This document shows, one piece after another, positions 1 to 7,173 of a DNA stretch of 13,389 nucleotides. A model generated the notes under the pieces. That model did not search any database, was not told the origin of the DNA, and saw nothing but the letters and a program-made list of their open reading frames with translations. Source of the DNA: Anaerolineae bacterium (GTDB lineage: Bacteria; Chloroflexota; Anaerolineae; Aggregatilineales; Phototrophicaceae); NCBI GenBank assembly GCA_014379235.1, contig JACMMD010000795.1, positions 1-13,389 on the forward strand, given 5' to 3'. The number at the start of each line of letters is the position of its first letter. Within the stretch, counting starts at the first letter, position 1. A program made the translations under genes and the position numbers.

Positions 1-1635
1 CGCACACTCAAAGCGCGCCGTGTGGACAGCCCTCTGCGCCTGAGTGACATACTGCGAATCATGACGCAAATCGCTGAAGCACTCACCTACGCGCATCAAC
101 ACGGCGTTCTCCACCGCGACATCAAACCCAGTAACATCATGATTGATACCGATGATATGCCTTACCTGACCGACTTCGGGCTAGCACGTATCGCGTTGGT
201 TGGCGAAAGCACACTTAGTAAAGATATGCTGCTCGGTACGCCGCAGTATATCTCGCCGGAGCAGGCTAAAGGCGATCGCGAATTAGATGCTCGCACCGAT
301 ATTTATAGTTTCGGTGTCGTGCTTTACGAACTCATCGTCGGGCGAGTACCGTTCAGCGCCGATACACCTTACGCCATCATCCACGATCACATTTACACAC
401 CGCTCCCACTGCCGACGGCTGTCAACCCGAATATCCCCGCCCGTGCCGAACAGGTGTTGTTGAAAACGTTGGCCAAAGACCCGGCAGACCGTTACTCCTC
501 TGCCGTCGAAATGATGTCCGCCTTCCGCGACTCCTTTCAGAGCAGTCAGCTAAACGACCTGCCGCCCACTCGTGTCGGGGTCGCCACTGTCGCGGGAGCG
601 CACACACGCGATACCTATATGCTGTCAAGTCAAGAAGACGCTGCAACCGTAACACCGACGACACCGAAGCCTTCTCCGGCATCCTATACGGTAGGCACAG
701 TCACCCCCTACGGGAGTATCTCCGCCCCCTACGGTTCAACCAACGATTTCACACCGATAGGAGTTTCTTCACGCAAGCATAACAATTGGTTGATCGGTGG
801 CATCGCTGCGGCACTGCTCGTTTGTATCTTGAGTGCGATGGTCACTCTGAACGCGATGGACACGTTAAGCCAGTTTGATCTGCTAGAACAGGTGCAGCTA
901 ACCTCAAGCGCGGTAGCCCGAACGGACGTTGACGATCTACCCATCTCCACTCCCGCCCTGACGACATCAGTCGCAACCGAAAACAACCCCACGCTACCAC
1001 TCGTCGATGCTCGTGCCGCCGTCGATGCCAATCCAGAAGACCCCACCGCATACCTCACGTTGGCTCAAGCGCTGTGGCTCGAAGATCGCCCGCAGGAAGC
1101 CCGCCAAACCGTCGAGCGCGGCTTACCCTTCGCCACCGATCCAACCACCTACCTCTTATCCGCCGCCGACATCGCCGCCCAAACCGCCGAAGCAAACGTC
1201 GCCGCCGCGATCTATATAAATGCGCTCAATCAAGCAGTCGGTAGTGGCAGCGCTGCTTATGAAATCGCCCGTTCTCAAACAGGCGAATTTCTGTACCAGT
1301 TAGCTTTGGTCACAGGAGACGGTACGCCCGAAATACGCGAGTTGAGTGAAGAAAACAGCGCGAATGCAGTGCCGGAAACACTGCCTCTCCTCAACAGCAT
1401 GGCCGCCCGCCGCTTTCTGACACAAGACCGTCCGCGCCTTGCCGAACTCGCTCTCGAACGTGCTCTCGCGCAGGATGGTACACTAGCGGAAGCCCATCTC
1501 GTCATGGGCGAACTCCATCAAGCGCGTGGCAATAACGTGCAGGCGCTGGCAGAATGGCAGCTCGCCGCGGACAGCCCTACCGCGCCCGAATGGGTGCAGC
1601 AGCGCGCCGCCGAACTTTTACAAGCCTCTGAATAA
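1..1635 (+). CDS. Ser/Thr protein kinase, membrane-anchored with extracytoplasmic TPR-like domain (5' partial)
   Basis: The reading frame is open from the first base and already inside the kinase fold, so the N-lobe, with its glycine loop and catalytic lysine, lies outside the window. The GTG at 22 is internal, not the start. Counting from that GTG, the catalytic loop HRDIKPSN is at residues 31-38, the DFG at 51-53, and the activation segment ends in GTPQYISPEQ. DIYSFGVVLYEL follows, as in PknB-like (Hanks-type) kinases. After the kinase domain comes a Ser/Thr/Pro-rich linker (about 175-250), a single membrane helix (about 257-277) and an outer region of about 260 residues. Its later part has TPR-like helical pairs, for example around DARAAVDANPEDPTAYLTLA and near the C-terminus. 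Such kinases phosphorylate cytoplasmic proteins in response to outside or envelope cues; the substrate is unknown. The gene ends 12 bp before tpiA, suggesting cotranscription. Confidence 0.93.
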   Translation, partial: RTLKARRVDSPLRLSDILRIMTQIAEALTYAHQHGVLHRDIKPSNIMIDTDDMPYLTDFGLARIALVGESTLSKDMLLGTPQYISPEQAKGDRELDARTDIYSFGVVLYELIVGRVPFSADTPYAIIHDHIYTPLPLPTAVNPNIPARAEQVLLKTLAKDPADRYSSAVEMMSAFRDSFQSSQLNDLPPTRVGVATVAGAHTRDTYMLSSQEDAATVTPTTPKPSPASYTVGTVTPYGSISAPYGSTNDFTPIGVSSRKHNNWLIGGIAAALLVCILSAMVTLNAMDTLSQFDLLEQVQLTSSAVARTDVDDLPISTPALTTSVATENNPTLPLVDARAAVDANPEDPTAYLTLAQALWLEDRPQEARQTVERGLPFATDPTTYLLSAADIAAQTAEANVAAAIYINALNQAVGSGSAAYEIARSQTGEFLYQLALVTGDGTPEIRELSEENSANAVPETLPLLNSMAARRFLTQDRPRLAELALERALAQDGTLAEAHLVMGELHQARGNNVQALAEWQLAADSPTAPEWVQQRAAELLQASE

Positions 1636-1647
1636 CATAGGATAATC

Positions 1648-2415
1648 ATGAGAAAACCCATCATTGCCGGAAACTGGAAAATGTTTAAGACGCTGGACGA
1701 GTCGGTGTCCTTCGTACAAGAACTTGCGCCCCGACTTGCTCCGTTTGATAGCGTTGAATGCCTCGTCTGTCCGAGTTTCGTTGCACTTTCCCCTGTTTCG
1801 CAAGCGCTCAAGGGAACAGGAATCGCTGTCGGCGCGCAAAATTTGCATTGGGAAGAATCCGGCGCTTATACCTCACAGATTTCGCCCACGATGCTGCAAG
1901 GTCTGGTCGACTATGTTCTCATCGGTCACTCCGAATGCCGCGAATATCTCGGTGACACCGATGAGCGTGTGAACAAGAAAGTCAAAGCGGCGTTGGCGCA
2001 TGGACTGAAACCCATCGTCGCGGTTGGCGAAAGCCTCGCCCAAAACGAAACGGGCGAAACTGAATCCTTCGTTGGTGGACAAGTATTCGCCGCCCTCACT
2101 GGCGTTAAACCCGCGCAAATGGCACAGGTCGTCATGGCCTACGAACCCATCTGGGCGATTGGTACAGGCAAAAGCGCCAGCGGCGAACTCGCCAACAGCA
2201 TCATCGGCATGATTCGTTCCACGCTGGCCGATCTTTATGGCAGCGACATCGCTCAAGCGACCCGCATTCAGTACGGTGGCAGCGTCAAGCCGGGGAATAT
2301 GGCGGAGTATATGTCGCAGCCGGAAATCGACGGCGCGTTGGTCGGTGGCGCGGCCCTCAAGGTCGATGATTTCGTCTCGCTGGTAGAGATCGCCGCACAA
2401 GAGAAAGGTGCGTAA
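1648..2415 (+). CDS. tpiA: Triosephosphate isomerase
   Basis: This is a complete triosephosphate isomerase of 255 residues, close to the usual 250. It interconverts dihydroxyacetone phosphate and glyceraldehyde 3-phosphate in cytoplasmic glycolysis and gluconeogenesis. Active-site residues are all visible: Asn9 and Lys11 in GNWKM, His94 in LIGHSE, Glu166 in AYEPIWAIGTGK with the mobile loop 6 after it, and the phosphate-binding GGSVKPGN (210-217) and GGAAL (233-237). One oddity is the segment PIVAVGESL (122-130): most TIMs have Cys (Cys126 in the usual numbering) where this one has Ala125. The ATG follows an AGGA five bases upstream. The gene sits 12 bp after the kinase gene and abuts the next gene, so the three are probably cotranscribed. 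Confidence 0.97.
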   Translation: MRKPIIAGNWKMFKTLDESVSFVQELAPRLAPFDSVECLVCPSFVALSPVSQALKGTGIAVGAQNLHWEESGAYTSQISPTMLQGLVDYVLIGHSECREYLGDTDERVNKKVKAALAHGLKPIVAVGESLAQNETGETESFVGGQVFAALTGVKPAQMAQVVMAYEPIWAIGTGKSASGELANSIIGMIRSTLADLYGSDIAQATRIQYGGSVKPGNMAEYMSQPEIDGALVGGAALKVDDFVSLVEIAAQEKGA

Positions 2416-2417
2416 CG

Positions 2418-4304
2418 CTGACAGGTACAGGTCTTTCGTCACTCGGCCCTTGGCTGGTTGTAGCTGGCTTATTTTTCCTACTGCGTGCGTTGGAGCACTG
2501 GCTGCACCAGCACATCTTTAAGGTTGGCTGGCTGCTGACGAAAGACTATCAAACCACCACTATTCTCTACTACATCTTCTTTCTTCCCGGCGTTATCTTG
2601 CACGAGGTCAGCTATTGGCTGGTCGCAGGCATTTTGAATGTTCGGGCAGATCGTGCTATCGCATGGCCCGATAAGCAAGAAATCGGTGAACTGAAACTCA
2701 ACTTCGTCCGGTTGGGGAAGAAAGCCAATCGCTTCAAAGTAGCGGTTATCACTACCGCCCCTCTGATAATCGGACTCGCGCTGGTCTGGTATATCGCCAT
2801 CAATGTGTTGAATATTCAGGACTTTCTCAACCGCGCCACCGGAGAACAAGGCGACTTGGGCACGGCAATCTCTGAACTCACTTCCGCGCCTGATTTCTGG
2901 TTGTGGATCTATCTCGCGTTCACGATCAGCAATACCATGATGCCAAACTTGAGCGAACTGCGCGGTTGGCGCAGTGTCGGCGTGATTATTGGCATCTTGG
3001 TCGCCATATTGTTCATTGTCGGCGTGGGTGATCGTGTGCTTGGCGCGCTCTCCATCCCTATTGCCGACGCGCTCAACCTGCTCTCAGCCGTGTTTGCTGT
3101 TATCATCGGCATCAATCTGTTTGGGTTGGCTATGCTGGGCACCATTGAAGCCGTCATCGAGCGCGTCACTGGCGACAGCGCCACCTTCAAAGACGGCAAA
3201 ATGATTACCATGCGCCGCGAGGAAATCCTCAAAATGCGCGAACGTGAACGCCAGTCCGCAAGGCAGGCAGCGCGTGGTCAGCAGCGCGAACAGCGTCGCA
3301 CAGCTTTGGCCGGCCCCCCGTCGATCTACAAACTCGAACTGCCTATCCCCGGCGCACCGGGCAAAGAGATTGTTACGCCGTTCAAAGCGCCTGCGCTTGT
3401 GCCGACGGCTATTGTTCAGCCTAAGCCAGCACTACCGTCTGTTGCCGCCACATCGCCAATCGCTCCGGCCACGCCAAGACCTGAACTTGCTGGCCCGAGT
3501 ACCGTTACCGTTCGGACGCCGCTCGGTACAACATCCGTCGAACGCAATCCCGGCGCTGATTCTGCAAAACCCACCACATCAACCGGAGAAATGGCCCGCG
3601 CTGGCACGCCTACACCATCGGGCGCACGCCCCGGGCAACTATCAGGAACACAACCCGCAAGACCAGCCACATCAACCGGAGAAATGGCCCGAGCTGGTAC
3701 ACCAGCAGCATCAAATCCGGGCGCTCCGGGTTCATCCACAAATCGTCCCGCGCCATTCACCTCCGCCGGCCCCGGCAGCAATCAGCCGCCCCGTCCCGGT
3801 GGCCCTGCTGGCAGCTCACCAACTTCGCCAAATGTCCCCGGCGGCAACCAGCCACCGCGACCCGGTGCAGGTTCATTCGGTGCGCCGAGCAGCCCCGGCA
3901 GCAATCAACCGCCTCGACCCGGTACAGGCTCACTTGGTTCACCAAACACATCCGGCGCTGATCGTCCTGCCACACCCGCAGGCACGAGTCGCCCATCACC
4001 CTTGAGTCCCGGCGGACAACCAGCACGCCCCGCTGCGGGTTCACCGTTTGGAGCGCCACGCCGCGAACCCGCACCCGCAGATGATGAAGACGACGAAGAG
4101 GAAGAGCCCCGCCTGTCTGCATCGACAGCCCGCCGCGTAGACCCGTTTGCCAGCCTATCCTCAAGGCCAACATCGACGTTCGGCGCACTTCCAACTCGCA
4201 GCGACAGTGAGGACGAAGATGAGGACGATAACGGCGAAGACGATGCCTATGACGACTATGTGGATGATGAAGCACAATACGGGGACGACGAGGATAACCC
4301 CTAG
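2418..4304 (+). CDS. Polytopic membrane protein with degenerate HExxH-like motif and long Pro-rich/acidic tail
   Basis: Function unknown. The N-terminal part has about five or six membrane helices. One carries PGVILHEVSYWL (HEVSY at 2601-2615), which resembles the HExxH zinc motif of M50-type intramembrane proteases except that the second His is Tyr. After the membrane part come a basic, Arg/Gln-rich segment (from about 3210), a long Pro/Ser/Gly/Thr-rich low-complexity region with internal repeats, and a strongly acidic C-terminus, probably cytoplasmic and disordered. Start choice: the frame is open back into tpiA but has no ATG or GTG there. The first conventional start is TTG at 2490, with no ribosome binding site. 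A CTG at 2418 sits two bases after the tpiA stop behind GAGAAAGG (2401-2408), and starting there adds a hydrophobic helix, so it is preferred (628 residues against 604). The stop codon overlaps the stop of the opposite gene in CTAG. Confidence 0.8.
   Translation: MTGTGLSSLGPWLVVAGLFFLLRALEHWLHQHIFKVGWLLTKDYQTTTILYYIFFLPGVILHEVSYWLVAGILNVRADRAIAWPDKQEIGELKLNFVRLGKKANRFKVAVITTAPLIIGLALVWYIAINVLNIQDFLNRATGEQGDLGTAISELTSAPDFWLWIYLAFTISNTMMPNLSELRGWRSVGVIIGILVAILFIVGVGDRVLGALSIPIADALNLLSAVFAVIIGINLFGLAMLGTIEAVIERVTGDSATFKDGKMITMRREEILKMRERERQSARQAARGQQREQRRTALAGPPSIYKLELPIPGAPGKEIVTPFKAPALVPTAIVQPKPALPSVAATSPIAPATPRPELAGPSTVTVRTPLGTTSVERNPGADSAKPTTSTGEMARAGTPTPSGARPGQLSGTQPARPATSTGEMARAGTPAASNPGAPGSSTNRPAPFTSAGPGSNQPPRPGGPAGSSPTSPNVPGGNQPPRPGAGSFGAPSSPGSNQPPRPGTGSLGSPNTSGADRPATPAGTSRPSPLSPGGQPARPAAGSPFGAPRREPAPADDEDDEEEEPRLSASTARRVDPFASLSSRPTSTFGALPTRSDSEDEDEDDNGEDDAYDDYVDDEAQYGDDEDNP
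3574..3691 (+). repeat. 25-bp direct repeat in the low-complexity tail
   Basis: A 25-base sequence beginning CCACATCAACC occurs exactly at 3574-3598 and 3667-3691, 93 bases apart. It encodes TSTGEMAR in both copies, and the surrounding protein (TSTGEMARAGTP) is repeated too. This is an in-frame duplication inside the Pro-rich tail of the membrane protein. Confidence 0.9.
3771..3923 (+). repeat. Three copies of a PGSNQPPRPG-coding unit
   Basis: A 30-base unit encoding P-G-S/G-N-Q-P-P-R-P-G occurs at 3771-3800, 3837-3866 and 3894-3923. The copies differ mainly at third codon positions, so the protein repeat has been kept while the DNA diverged. They are spaced by whole codons within the Pro-rich tail. 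Confidence 0.85.
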
Positions 4305-5341
4305 CGAATCGGTGTTCGTGAGCGCGACAGCACCACAAAGCCGATCATCACTAGCGCCATCATCACACTTAACGCGATCAGCTTGAAAAGTTGGCTGGCT
4401 GCAATCAGTGTCAAAATACCGAAGAACGCGCAGAAGCAGTAATATACCAGCACGATCTGACGCTGGCCAAAGCCCATATCCACCAGTCGAAAATGCACAT
4501 GACCACGATCACCTGAGAACGGGTTACGGCCCTTCCGCAAACGGTTCAACGCCTGCCACGCCACATCCATTAATGGTAGCCCCATCACCAGTAAAATCGT
4601 CGCCATTTTCGCGCCGCCGATAATGCTCAACGTGCCGAGAAGGTATCCCAAGAACAGCGCGCCGCCGCCCATGAAAATCCGCGCAGGGTGAAAGTTATAA
4701 AGCAAGAAGCCGAGCGACGTTCCCATCAGCGCCAGTGGCAGCAGGCTCACACTGGTCTGCGGCGGATCGACACGAAACGCGCTGTTGATGAACAGCATCG
4801 TTCCTGCGATGAAGGCAACACCGCTTGCCAGCCCGTCCAAGCCATCCAGAAAATTGGTCGTATTCATCATCAAGCCGAGCCAGAACACCGTGAGCGTGAC
4901 TGTGACAATATATGGCCATGGCTCAGTCTGCTGCGCGGACAGAGGGTTATTCAGCGTTTCGATGAAAATCTGAAAGATCACGGCCACGCTGCAAGCCGCA
5001 AGCTGACCGAGATATTGGGGAAATGCCCCAAATTCAAAGAAGTCATCCAGCAGCCCCACGATGAAAATCACTGTCCCGCCCAGCAGCAGGCCGATCAAGC
5101 GCACTACTTCCATCGGGTCAAGGCGCGGCACAGGCAGCAGTTGAGCGGCCAGCACCGCCACCATAAATCCACCAAACAGCGCAATACCGCCGAGCTTCGT
5201 CATTTGTGGTTCGAGCCGGCGCCCGCCAGCAGCAGACCTAATGTTATAGCGCTCACCTAAAAGCAGCGCGATACGGGTCAGCACCAGCGTGACGCTCAAC
5301 GCCAAAGAAAAAACGATGATATATACAGCGATGTTGGACAC
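4301..5341 (-). CDS. WecA/MraY-family phosphoglycosyl transferase (undecaprenyl-phosphate GlcNAc-1-P transferase-like)
   Basis: This 346-residue polytopic inner-membrane protein belongs to the family that moves a sugar-1-phosphate from a UDP-sugar to undecaprenyl phosphate, the first step of lipid-linked glycan synthesis. Family motifs are in order: KLGGIA (49-54), GLLDD (96-100), NTTNFLDGLDGLA (160-172), NFHPARIFMG (216-225) and GDRGHVHFRL (277-286). The pattern fits WecA/TagO-like enzymes better than true MraY. In the fourth motif the family has FMGD followed by small residues, but here it reads FMGGGALFLG: the Asp is missing and the motif is one residue short. Activity is therefore uncertain. 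The start is GTG at 5341, 12 bp after the upp stop, so it is probably cotranscribed with upp. Its stop interlocks with that of the convergent gene. Confidence 0.9.
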   Translation of the reverse strand: MSNIAVYIIVFSLALSVTLVLTRIALLLGERYNIRSAAGGRRLEPQMTKLGGIALFGGFMVAVLAAQLLPVPRLDPMEVVRLIGLLLGGTVIFIVGLLDDFFEFGAFPQYLGQLAACSVAVIFQIFIETLNNPLSAQQTEPWPYIVTVTLTVFWLGLMMNTTNFLDGLDGLASGVAFIAGTMLFINSAFRVDPPQTSVSLLPLALMGTSLGFLLYNFHPARIFMGGGALFLGYLLGTLSIIGGAKMATILLVMGLPLMDVAWQALNRLRKGRNPFSGDRGHVHFRLVDMGFGQRQIVLVYYCFCAFFGILTLIAASQLFKLIALSVMMALVMIGFVVLSRSRTPIR

Positions 5342-5353
5342 GATGAGGCCGGC

Positions 5354-5977
5354 CTAAGTGCCGAACTGCCGATCACCCGCATCACCGAGTCCGGGCACGA
5401 TGAAGCCGATCTCGTTCAAGCGCTCGTCCACCGCCGCGATGTGGATCGGCACGTCAGGATGCGCCGTAGACAGTGCTTCGATGCCTTCCGGCGCGGCGAT
5501 CACGCCTAAAAACTTGATCTGCGGTACGCCCCAAGCCTTGAGAATATCCATCGTCGCTATAGCGGAGCCAGCCGTCGCCAGCATCGTATCCAGCACAAGG
5601 CAGATTTCCACCGTCGGCACAGCAGGCAGGCGATTGTAGTATTGCACAGGCTTCAAGGTTTGCTCGTCACGATACAAACCGATGTGCCACACCTGTACAC
5701 TGGGGAGTAGTTGTAGCACGCCATCGAGCAGCCCTAAGCCAGCGCGCAAAATCGGCACAACGCCGATCGTTTGCTGCGCTTCTTGCCCTTGAGCCTCACC
5801 CATAGGCGTAATGACCGTCCTCGTGATGAGTTTCAAATCCTCAGTAGCCTCGTAACAGAGGAGCAGCGCCAGTTCGCGCAGGAGTTCCCGAAATTTGCGG
5901 TGATCGGTGTTGACATCACGCAGCACCGTGAGTTTGTGCTGCACCAGTGGATGCTGTGAAACATGGATCAGTGACAT
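5354..5977 (-). CDS. upp: Uracil phosphoribosyltransferase
   Basis: This 207-residue cytoplasmic enzyme makes UMP from uracil and PRPP in pyrimidine salvage, and its length is normal for Upp. Visible signatures are VPILRAGLG (74-82), YYNRLP (113-118), the PRPP loop VLDTMLATAGSA (128-139) and the uracil-binding C-terminus GFIVPGLGDAGDR (191-203). The PRPP loop is usually DPMLATGGS; here Pro is Thr131 and one Gly is Ala136, a mild departure. The ATG is preceded on the minus strand by GGGAAGGGGG. A near-consensus promoter lies just upstream, and the gene is first in an operon with the WecA-like gene. Confidence 0.96.
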   Translation of the reverse strand: MSLIHVSQHPLVQHKLTVLRDVNTDHRKFRELLRELALLLCYEATEDLKLITRTVITPMGEAQGQEAQQTIGVVPILRAGLGLLDGVLQLLPSVQVWHIGLYRDEQTLKPVQYYNRLPAVPTVEICLVLDTMLATAGSAIATMDILKAWGVPQIKFLGVIAAPEGIEALSTAHPDVPIHIAAVDERLNEIGFIVPGLGDAGDRQFGT

Positions 5978-6008
5978 TTGCGCCCCCTTCCCGTAGCAAA
6001 ACGGTCAG

Positions 6009-6037
6009 ATTGTACGCGGGTGAATGTCGATTGTCAA
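6009..6037 (-). promoter_or_regulatory. Sigma-70-type promoter of upp
   Basis: Read on the minus strand there is a perfect -35 TTGACA (6037-6032), a 17-base spacer, and a -10 TACAAT (6014-6009, five of six matches). Transcription should start near 6002, giving a leader of about 25 bases before the upp ATG at 5977. Confidence 0.82.
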
Positions 6038-6045
6038 AACCACCA

Positions 6046-6085
6046 TTGCGCCAGTTTGAGCGTCAGCTATACTTCGTAGTATAGT
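6046..6085 (+). promoter_or_regulatory. Candidate ruvB promoter overlapped by a palindrome
   Basis: Two weak promoter readings overlap here: TTGCGC-16-TATACT (-10 at 6068-6073) and TTGAGC-18-TATAGT (-10 at 6080-6085). Both -10 candidates lie within or against a perfect inverted repeat, CTATACT-TCGT-AGTATAG (6067-6084). A dyad covering a -10 is a common operator arrangement, but the repressor is not identifiable from the sequence. The region faces ruvB, 55 bp downstream. Confidence 0.4.
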
Positions 6086-6139
6086 AAATATAGAACATAT
6101 TATCGACTGGCAGCACGGCATGAGAGGAAACCTTTAACC

Positions 6140-7168
6140 ATGTCCGATGGCGACGGACGCCTAGTAAGCGGCAAGCAGCGCACCGATGACCGCGAGAATA
6201 TTGCCCTTCGTCCCAAGGTGCTTAATGACATCGTGGGGCAAGACCGCGTCCGTGAAAACCTGCGTATCATCATCGACGCCGCCAAAGCCCGTAAAGAACC
6301 AGTCGATCACATCCTGTTTTATGGCCCGCCCGGCTTGGGAAAGACCTCGCTGGCGCATGTCGTTGCCAATGAGATGAGCAGCAACATCCGCATCACCGCC
6401 GGCCCGTCTATCGAACGCGCTGGCGACCTCGCCGCCATTCTCACGCACATGAAACAAAACGACATCCTATTTATCGACGAGGTTCACCGTCTTGGCCGTG
6501 CCATCGAAGAAGTGCTTTATCCCGCGATGGAAGACTTCGCGCTGGACATCGTGATCGGCAAAGGCCCCGCCGCTAAGAACGTGCGCTTGAACTTGCCGCG
6601 ATTCACCGTGATCGGCGCGACCACGCGACTGGCTCTGCTTTCCGGGCCCTTGCGAGATCGTTTCGGAGCGCGCTTCCGCCTCGATTTTTACGATCAAGCG
6701 GCTATGGAATTCATCGTTGACCGTGCGACGCGGATGCTCAAAGTTGAGATTCAGCCCGCCGGATTGAGCGAAATCGCCCGCCGTTCGCGTGGAACGCCGC
6801 GTGTGGGCCTGCGATTGCTGCGCCGTGTGCGCGACTACGCTCAGACCCGCGCCGATGGCATCATTTCTGGCACTGTCGCTGAGGATGCGCTCGCGCTGAT
6901 GGAAGTGGACGAACTCGGCTTGGACGATATTGACCGCCGCATCCTCTCGACCATCATCGAAAAGTTCGACGGCGGCCCCGTCGGTTTGGAGAATATCGCC
7001 GCCGCCATCAGCGAAGATAGCGCCACAATCATGGATGTGTACGAGCCGTATCTGATGCAGCTTGGCTTTATCGAGCGTACCCCTCGTGGACGCGTCGCTA
7101 CACGCCATGCTTACGAGCATCTTGGCATCGTCAAACCCGAAAACGGCAGTCAAACGCCTCTGTGGTGA
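6140..7168 (+). CDS. ruvB: Holliday junction branch migration helicase RuvB
   Basis: This is a complete 342-residue AAA+ motor that, with RuvA, drives branch migration of Holliday junctions in recombinational repair. Motifs are the Walker A GPPGLGKTS (62-70), Walker B LFIDEVHRL (110-118), sensor I GATTR (159-163), arginine-finger segment LRDRFG (171-176) and sensor II region RRSRGTPR, followed by the winged-helix domain ending in TPRGR. The N-terminal LRPKVLNDIVGQ is also typical. The ATG at 6140 has GAGAGGAAA nine bases upstream. ruvA and ruvC are not in the window. The stop lies 5 bp before the DUF2905 gene, and queA follows, so the three form a likely operon. Confidence 0.97.
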   Translation: MSDGDGRLVSGKQRTDDRENIALRPKVLNDIVGQDRVRENLRIIIDAAKARKEPVDHILFYGPPGLGKTSLAHVVANEMSSNIRITAGPSIERAGDLAAILTHMKQNDILFIDEVHRLGRAIEEVLYPAMEDFALDIVIGKGPAAKNVRLNLPRFTVIGATTRLALLSGPLRDRFGARFRLDFYDQAAMEFIVDRATRMLKVEIQPAGLSEIARRSRGTPRVGLRLLRRVRDYAQTRADGIISGTVAEDALALMEVDELGLDDIDRRILSTIIEKFDGGPVGLENIAAAISEDSATIMDVYEPYLMQLGFIERTPRGRVATRHAYEHLGIVKPENGSQTPLW

Positions 7169-7173
7169 GAATC

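Noticed and set aside
22..24. GTG as the start of the kinase gene
   Set aside because: The frame is open to base 1 and encodes RTLKARRVDSPLRL, continuous kinase-fold sequence; the gene is cut by the window edge.
3571..3923. CRISPR-like spaced repeats
   Set aside because: The repeats are in frame within a coding sequence, few in number and unequal in spacing, with no cas genes nearby.
3244..4005. Long open frame (253 codons) overlapping the Pro-rich tail, plus antisense frames at 3416-3781 and 3757-4338
   Set aside because: Low-complexity, GC-rich repeats keep other frames open by chance; the products are His/Arg/Pro-rich without domain features, and the main frame has a coherent membrane domain.
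4301..5341. A frameshift explaining the damaged FMGD motif
   Set aside because: The frame continues correctly into LFLGYLLG and HVHFRL; the change is a clean loss of one codon, not a frameshift.
6467..7153. 228-codon antisense frame within ruvB, and similar ones in tpiA (1873-2442) and the WecA-like gene (4688-5260)
   Set aside because: They mirror the codon pattern of well-identified genes and show no recognisable protein.
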